A DNA stretch of 35,022 nt from the NCBI GenBank assembly GCA_032718475.1, contig JAUCBJ010000888.1, positions 1-35,022 of the forward strand, in the 5' to 3' direction. The notes beneath the pieces are model-generated. The model was not told the DNA's origin and did not search any database. It saw nothing but the letters and a program-made list of their open reading frames with translations. Made by a program: the position numbers and the translations under genes. Shown here piece by piece: positions 28,504-35,022 of the stretch (its first letter is position 1; the number at the start of each line of letters is the position of its first letter). Source of the DNA: Nemertoderma westbladi. Taxonomy: Eukaryota > Xenacoelomorpha > Nemertodermatida > Nemertodermatidae.

Positions 28504-31500
28504 TAAACAAAGGCCAACTGGATACCGTATAGAGCTTGGTCAGGTCAGGTATTCTAGGTCATTGATCAAGAAAACTTGCCACCTCCATGCAGCATAAAGG
28601 AGGTGCCACCTGTAGCTGCATAGACCCTCTTACTAGGGCAAATATGGTCCTGTAACTAGGACCCCCTTCGTTCTGGGATAAGAACGCCCTTGGTCCTGGA
28701 TTAAGGACCCATATACTTGGCTGCAGGGGTATATGGCCTGACCAGGCAGATGGTGATCTACCAATGGCTGGTTAGGAGTAGAGTGTTCTAATGTCCACTC
28801 TGAGGGCACTTCACTGCGACCTGCACCTGGCAGCAAGGGTACAGGGCATGACCCAGCAGATGAGCTGCAACAGCCAATGGTGGGTCATGTACGCCAGAGT
28901 AGATATGGGTGATGGGCCTCATATCTGACTCCATTGCGACACCCACCCTGTGGAATGGCAAACCAGGGTGTGGTATTTGCCCCGAGAGCTGACTCGGCAA
29001 AAAAGCACCCCCCAACCCCCACTATGGATTACATTAGCAATGCGGAGGTCCGGCCACTAGAGGCCAGTGGAATTACCGGACACAATCGGCCTCACAGGCG
29101 TCAGTTAACTCCTGACCGGCTGCCTGTCTCACCCCCTACTGGAGAGAGAGCAGCCAACAATTCTTTGAGTCCCTTTCCTGATGACCTTTCTGGCCCAAAC
29201 CCTGGGTCACCAGGGAGGCCAGATTGTGATGGGGAGAGGGATTCTGGAGTTGAAGGCTACTCTCATGTTCCACCCCGACCAACAAAGCCATTGGTGAATC
29301 TGAGGCAAGTCACTAGACTAGCCTCAGTAAACACCCTAACACTCGGGTCCCCAATGCGACAAGGTGAGCTGACTGCCTTGGCAGATAAGCTTTCTCTTAG
29401 CGCAGTGGGTGTTCAAGAGCACCGAATGCAGACTGGACAGACTGATGAGGTTCTGATTAAGGACATGGGGGGCGGTTGGCGACTCGCCCTCGCGTCAGCA
29501 GATGATAGTGGCAATGGTGGAATTGGTCTATTGATGAATCCAACTGCACATGCAGCATTGGACAAAATAGACCAAATCTCTAACCGCATCATCCGTTGCC
29601 ACTTCTCATGTTCTGGAAGACTGGCTAAGAAGTTTCCTAAGGTGGTTCTGATTGTGTGCTACTCTCCAACTAGTGTTGCCCCTGTAGAGGAGGTGGAAAA
29701 TTTCTACCACAATCTACAAGCAGCAACTGATGGAGTGGATCAGCATGCATTCTTAACATTCCTTGGAGACTTTAATGCAAGTCTGCATCAATCACCTACA
29801 TCGCCCTGGGTCTATAGCAATAGTGTTAACCGAAATTCTGTCCATCTTCAGGATTTTATCTCTGGAAATGGATTGTTTTCGGCTGGAACCCAGTTCAAGA
29901 AGCGAACTGGAAAGCTATGGACTCATAGTGGACCCAGTGGTCACAAGTCCCAGATAGACCATATTCTGTTTCGTAGGAAATACAGGAGCTCTATACAAGA
30001 CTGTAATGCATTTACACTTCGACCCTTCTCCAGTGATCACCGCCTTATTGTGGCCAAGGTAAGACTTAGTCTGCGTGCTAGCAGAACAACGAAATCTGCC
30101 TTGCCACGGCATGACTGGTCCTCTCTGTTGCAACAGCCAAGTGTGAGATCCAGCTTCACACTACAGCTGAGCAACAGGTATGAGGCTCTTGCCTCTGAGG
30201 CGGCAGATCACTGTGAGGGCTATACTGCCTTTACAGAAGCAGTTAAGTTAGCAGCTGCAGAAACAGTTCCTGTATACCCTCGAAACAGGAAAAGGGCCCC
30301 CTGGACTGACAACAAAATTCAGAAGTGCCGAAATGACCTTCATAAGGCGCAGAAAGAGTCCCGACTCAAACAGACTACTGCGGCCAAGAATGCAGTTAAA
30401 GCTGCATCTAGGTCCCTGAACAGGCAGTACTCTGTTAATCTACAGGAGCTAATAAACCAACAGGTTGATGCCATCAATGATGCTGACGACAGCAGGCAAT
30501 CATCCCAGGCATGGAAATCGATCAATCTGCTTACTGGACGGAAAAGCCAACCAACCACCAAGGTTAAGGCTGAATCACCAGCCGATCGCCTCAATGGTTG
30601 GAAAGCCCACTTTGAAAAGCTCCTCAATAATGACAGGGTATTGCCTGATAACTTTATAGAAGTAAAAGTGTCTGAGTCTGTACTCCCAGATATTCCCATT
30701 GGCGATATCTCCTTTGCAGAAGTGAAGGCTGCTGCAAAGAGCATTAAGACCAATCGTGCCAGTGGAGTAGATGGTGTTCCCCCTGAGGTCTTTAAAATAC
30801 CTGAGTGTTTAAAGCTCATCTATCCCATCATAGTAGACATGTACCGTACAACACGAGTCCCACAAGAAATGAAAACAAATAAGTTGGTGCCAGTTCCCAA
30901 GAAGGGCAACCTAACACTCTGTGGTTCTTTTCGGGGAATCTCATTGATCTCGAGTGCTGCAAAGCTATACAATAGGATTATATTAAATCGCATCAGGGAT
31001 CCCATTGAGAGACTGCTCCGTGGAAATCAGAATGGGTTCCGTAAAGGTCGTGGGACCATGGAGCCCATTTTGGCACTTAGAAGTATAATTGAAGAATTAT
31101 CAAAAAAGAAAGACAGGCATCTGGCTGTTATCTTTGTTGACTTCTTCAATGCCTTTGATTCATTCTCTCGCTCACGTATGTTCAGCATACTTTCATTATA
31201 TGGGATTCCTGATGGAATTATTGCAGCAATCAGATTAGTATATGATGGTTCGACAACATTTGTGTCTACTGTTGACGGTGACACAGAACCATTTGAAGTG
31301 TTATGGAGCGTCCTCCAAGGAGACACACTTGCACCATTCTTGTTCATTATTGTGGTTGACTATGTTCTACGCGTGTCCTTAGATCATCATAATGATGATG
31401 GGGTGATGATAACTCCACCTACTGGCCCAGAAGTCGAGGAAATCCTGCCAAGTACCTAACTGATCTAGACTTTGCTGATGACTTAGGAGTACTCTCAGAA

Positions 31501-32299
31501 TCATTAGAGGGAGCCCAACGGTTCCTCAGCTCATTAGAACATGCTGCTTCTAGTGTTGGTCTTTTTATTAACTCCAGAAAGACCAAAATTTTGACAGTTA
31601 ACTTTGAAAGTCCTCAGCAAGTCTCTGATCGGATGAGCATAAGCTCAAAGGATGGTATGCTTGAGCATGTGGACGACTTCTGTTACCTGGGATCATGGAT
31701 CCGGCAGTCAGGTGAGGACCTTCGAATACGTAAGGGAAAGGCATGGGCAGCCTTGAATAAGCTTTCCAGGATTTGGAAGTCACCGAGAATTAATCGGTAA
31801 CTTAAGGTCTGATTATTTAGAGCAGCAGTAGTTCCAGTACTCCTCTACGGGAGTCCATGCTGGGCTCTAACTGCTGAGGACACCAAATCTCTGGATGGCA
31901 CATTCACAAGAATGCTACGCCGGGTTCATTGTGTCAAGTACAATGCACACATATCCAACCAGACACTATATAACATTGGAGGTGTCTCATTGGTTCCCCC
32001 AAGCTTGACACTAGAACAAAATCGCCTCTGCTTTGCAGGACATTGCTTTCGCCGTGAGGACCAGCCAGTGCATAATCTTGTACTTTGGCAGCCTCATGGA
32101 GTGAATAAGCATGGTGGACAGCCCATGACTTTCTTGAGACGCATCTTAAAGGACACTGGCCTTAAAGATGCGGATGATCTAGCAAATGTCATGGGTGATA
32201 GGGAGTTGTGGCGGTGCAATTTTGTTGACAAGCCGGCACAGCATTCTTAAAAATGCAGCTGCAATGCAGCATGCCGATCCTAGTAGTAGTAGTAGTATA
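28504..32299 (+). mobile_element. Near-full-length LINE with endonuclease and RT (5' leader, ORF, 3' (TAG)n tail)
   Basis: The 5' leader (about 28504-28954) contains a block that recurs inverted at 20867-21129, which supports its being part of the element. The ORF spans 28955-32250. The 3' end is at the (TAG)n run, GATCCTAGTAGTAGTAGTAG at 32277-32296. Other fragments of the same family lie at 20867-21396 and 33436-33650. Apurinic-type endonuclease followed by RT, without RNase H, fits RTE/Proto2-like or related LINEs; the clade is uncertain. The 5' boundary is approximate. Confidence 0.8.
28955..32250 (+). pseudogene. LINE endonuclease-reverse transcriptase, one frameshift and two stops
   Basis: The first ATG in the frame is 28955 (a second is at 29024). 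Residues below count from the frame start at 28934. The endonuclease (about 125-375) has E162 (QEHR), D279/N281 (LGDFNAS), D342 (SQIDHIL) and D368/H369 (SSDHRLI). RT starts near 605 (NRASGVDGVPPEVFK), with FRGISL, NGFRKGRGT, VDFFNAFDS (D736) and QGDTLAPFLFI. The frame stops at 31459, but coding continues in another frame upstream of YLTDLDFADD, so the catalytic FADD (31471-31482) lies after a frameshift near 31440. In-frame TAA at 31798 and TGA at 31810 break the thumb region. The last part (to 32250) keeps RRVHCVKYNAHISNQTLY, CFAGHCFRR and LKDTGLKDADDL, usual for this LINE type. The copy is inactive but young enough to read through. Confidence 0.85.
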
Positions 32300-32854
32300 G
32301 AGCTTACAGTCTAGAGATAGGTGGAATCTCAACGTCACCACACCATCGCGTTGCATCGACATAGGGCAGAGCAAATCAGTATTATTTATTACCTTTGCCT
32401 CATTACGTTTCCCATTATTCATTTTCATTCTACATTATTTTACCCACACCTACTCCAACACTACTTCGTGTTATATGTAGAACTGATGTTATTAATACCA
32501 TATATTGTCTACATATTATTCGATATATTATAAGTCTATTAATTCAACCTGATATTATAATTCAATCTGATATTAACATACAGTATTAACATGTATTAAC
32601 ATACAACATACATATTAACATACAGTACTGTCTTAGTAACAGCTGCCCAGCGCCACGGTGGAAAAAATTCCACATTTATCAATCAGACCACAAAATCATA
32701 TTTTATCACTGCCATATAAATGACCAATTAACAATTCTGCCGTCAATAACTATAACTAACTTTAAACCTGTCATCATTTATAATTTACATTACATAATGA
32801 ATATAGTCACATTATAGAACATATAGAACATTACATACGAGGGTTTGTGACCTA
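32300..32854. other. AT-rich non-coding stretch
   Basis: I see no gene. Short repeats of ACATATTAACATACA lie at about 32575-32625. The short frames here are AT-rich chance ORFs. Confidence 0.5.
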
Positions 32855-32995
32855 GTTGCCTAAACGCAACTTCAGTTAGCCGAAATGCAACTACGAGTTG
32901 CCGAAACACAACATAGCAGTTTGTGAAACGTAATTGTTCAGTTTCCGAATTCGCGAATTTGAGTTGCCTAAACGTGACAGTTGCCGAAACGCGAC
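32855..32995 (-). repeat. Array of CGTTTCGGCAAC-like units (right, inverted)
   Basis: Five or so degenerate units occur, read on plus as GTTGCCGAAACGCGAC or GTTGCCTAAACGCAAC. That is the reverse complement of the units at 28296-28503. Together the arrays bracket the LINE at 28.5-32.3 kb as an imperfect inverted repeat. Confidence 0.85.
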
Positions 32996-33092
32996 GTAAC
33001 CGCTCGTAGGATACTACTACCAAATTTCAGATGAATCTGATGGTTGGTTCTATAATTACAGGATAGCTGCTTTTGCGTTTCAGTTGATTGTC

Positions 33093-33143
33093 CCCCTAGC
33101 GGCAGACACAGGAACTATAGAAGTCTGTCTGTTTGTAGAATTT
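33093..33143 (+). repeat. Dispersed repeat block, copy 2
   Basis: This is the direct-orientation partner of 28219-28268: CCCCTAGCGGCAGACACAGG, AAGTCTGTCTGTTTGTAGAA. Confidence 0.75.
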
Positions 33144-33435
33144 CCAAACTTTTGATAGACTATATTTGTACCAAGATTGGTTCCATTTCATCCGCGATTG
33201 ACTGACTTATTAGCGTTCAAACATTCCTGCTACAAACATAGCCAGCCAGCATCACATTATTCCTGTTCGTTATTAATTTATTTTGTTGTTACTATGTGGT
33301 TATTAAGTTATAAATTATTATTTATTAATTATTTCCTTAGGCAGTGTTGGATTGAATCTTGCAGTGTTGCAAGTTGCAACCCCACCCCCCAATACAACAT
33401 GTGGAGTGATTTGAATAATTAGGCACGTGTGGATA

Positions 33436-33650
33436 AATCCCCATAAAACTTCGAATGGGTTTGTGTCACCATCAATGGTAGACACAAATGTTGTCGAACT
33501 AACGTATAGTGATCTGATTGGCTGCAATAATTTCTTCAGGCATCCCATATAATGCAACTATATATATATATATGCTGAACATATATGTTGTCGGGAGACT
33601 GAATCGAAGGACTTAAAGAAGTCCACAAAGACAACCAAGGTAACTAGCAC
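33436..33650 (-). pseudogene. Antisense LINE RT relic, same family as the 28.9 kb LINE
   Basis: The reverse complement matches about 31115-31310 of the LINE. It includes the GTTGACTTCTTCAATGCCTT-equivalent region around the first RT catalytic Asp, CATTATATGGGAT, GACAACATTTGTGTCTAC and GGTGACACA. It is interrupted by a (TA)n expansion at about 33560-33573 and other indels. The fragment is short, internal and without a 3' tail, so it is probably what remains of a larger deleted copy. Confidence 0.8.
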
Positions 33651-33916
33651 AGGTAGCCAATCAAATGACTACAAAATATAGATTGAAATATGAAATATTA
33701 CACAATATTGTATATTTATATTGGTTTTATACATAACTCTTAGACAATTGTTTTTAGGCAATTTGAAATATTTATTATATACACAAACATTATGCAAGTT
33801 AGCGAAATAAGTTGAAGATAAGTAAAGTAATAACCAACACTACCCCTGCACCAAGTAAATACCAGTGGGGCCTTCGTGCAGCAAAAGCTGCAAGGCGTCT
33901 TAGCGAACAATTATAA

Positions 33917-34037
33917 TTATAATTATACTATGGCTAGTTATATATTGGCTTCCGACAATTATGGCTTCCGCCACACACACATACACACACACACACCCCC
34001 CACAGGCTTTTAGAAAACGGCCATAGTATAATTATAA
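33917..34037. repeat. 18-bp inverted repeats around a (CA)n tract
   Basis: TTATAATTATACTATGGC at 33917-33934 is the perfect inverse of GCCATAGTATAATTATAA at 34020-34037. The about 85 bp between them contain a CA microsatellite (about 33972-33996) and a C run. It could be a very short palindromic element; no target duplication was noted. Confidence 0.65.
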
Positions 34038-34215
34038 CAGTTGGCTGATGGCTCGCAGTTTTGACTCGCCCCACAAGTGTTAATTCGAAATAAACATTTG
34101 AGATCCAAAAACATACCAATAAATATTGTTACAAATAAATGAATGAAAATTAAATAAAAAAAGAAACATGCACCCAAATCATTCACCAGTTATTGTGGGT
34201 CATTTTTCAATAAGC

Positions 34216-34245
34216 AAAAATACCCAATTCCAATTGGGTATTTTT
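34216..34245. repeat. Perfect 14-bp-arm palindrome
   Basis: AAAAATACCCAATT (34216-34229), CC, AATTGGGTATTTTT (34232-34245). It can form a hairpin or cruciform. There is no neighbouring gene to give it a role. Confidence 0.85.
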
Positions 34246-35022
34246 AAGCACATTAAGCTACTCAATACCAAATCCAGACAATTTGACTCAAAATTTGTAA
34301 TTTTGGCTGCATGTTAAATAAATAAACACCAATGAATAAATAAATCATGTTGGCTTATTATTTACACGTCGAAATGTTTTAACTCCTGGGATGTTTAATG
34401 GATAATTTTACATCACTAAAACCGATTCAGTATGCGGTAAATAATCTTTAAAGTGTAGCTAAATCTAACTAACTAACTGTAGGAGGTTCTATATCCCCTG
34501 CAGTTTCATCTAGGAGGACATTTGCTTTGAAAATTTTGTTTTAAATTTGTTCTAATCTAGCGGTAAAGGAAGTGAGTTATTCAAAACAATGATGGGAAAA
34601 GGTGATAACAATTATATAATATTATATTACATAAAATTACTAGTTAATAACATTACATAACTAATTAGTGCGGATGAATATCACTAATTAATATGTAGTA
34701 CAAACGTAGTTTCAGATATCAGTTGGGTAACGTTTAATTACATTTCACTACATAAGCGTAGGTAAAATAATTAAAACAAAACAAATAAATGGGTTCGAAA
34801 CACTGTAATTATTATCGGAATTAACTGGCAGACATACAGTTAGTTTCAGTTTCAAAAAGTTTATAATCCAACTATATTATTTGCTTATTTGAGCATCTGG
34901 GTGGTATAGGGGGACGACAAATAATTCAGTAACTAACCCATTAGTTAAATAATTCATAATTAATTAGTTAATATAATTCACATCTTTATGGTATTTTTTT
35001 TAAGGATATTATTAATCTTTAC
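34246..35022. other. AT-rich non-coding DNA
   Basis: No gene, RNA or repeat that I can support is seen in this final stretch. Confidence 0.5.

Noticed and set aside
34216-34245. Intrinsic (rho-independent) terminator
   Set aside because: The hairpin-T shape is present, but the DNA is eukaryotic and no gene lies upstream.

Overview
The window looks like animal nuclear DNA, most likely from a marine invertebrate (a mollusc is my guess, not shown). No bacterial-style operons are present. Nearly all recognisable content is transposable elements and tandem repeats: a BEL/Pao LTR retroelement (a group known only from animals), non-LTR retrotransposons of at least three kinds, a hAT-type DNA transposon, and a probable second short DNA transposon. 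The one convincing cellular-type gene is a single-exon secreted PAN/C-type lectin protein.

Layout. (1) About 1-20866 is one very large, decayed BEL/Pao-type element on the minus strand. Two diverged direct repeats, 1-2556 (cut by the window start) and 18613-20866, are read as its LTRs. Gag-pol runs leftward from 17774 to 9694: a coiled-coil N-terminal part, capsid-like region, three zinc knuckles, DSG protease, RT with YMDD, RNase H, integrase and integrase C-terminal region. It is broken by four in-frame stops and two frameshifts. Downstream of pol, still between the repeats, lie about 7 kb that ordinary BEL elements lack. They hold a 132-codon ORF (7697-8095) and a 474-codon ORF (5483-6907) whose product carries three CCHC-type knuckles. 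A 5'-truncated LINE (about 3565-5522) has cut off the 3' end of that ORF, and a G-tract-ended short element sits at 2604-2860. (2) 20867-21396 is a rearranged fragment of a LINE that also occurs at 28.5-32.3 kb: an inverted 5' piece joined to a direct internal piece. (3) 21397-22995 is a satellite of about 27 bp whose every unit carries a splice-donor-like GGTAAGT. (4) 23106-23885 is the lectin gene. (5) 24017-27326 is a 21-bp minisatellite interrupted by a hAT element with a perfect 8-bp target duplication (24986-26237) and by a CR1/L2-like LINE tail with a 5-bp duplication (26925-27168). (6) 28.2-33.0 kb is a nearly full-length but broken LINE (endonuclease plus RT) flanked by arrays of CGTTTCGGCAAC-like units in opposite orientation. 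(7) 33.4-35.0 kb holds one antisense LINE relic, short palindromes and AT-rich DNA.

The part most deserving a second look is the post-pol accessory module of the BEL/Pao-type element, above all the triple zinc-knuckle protein. It is neither envelope-like nor any family I recognise. All coordinates come from reading by eye. LTR ends, LINE 5' ends and repeat borders are approximate unless a target-site duplication is cited.
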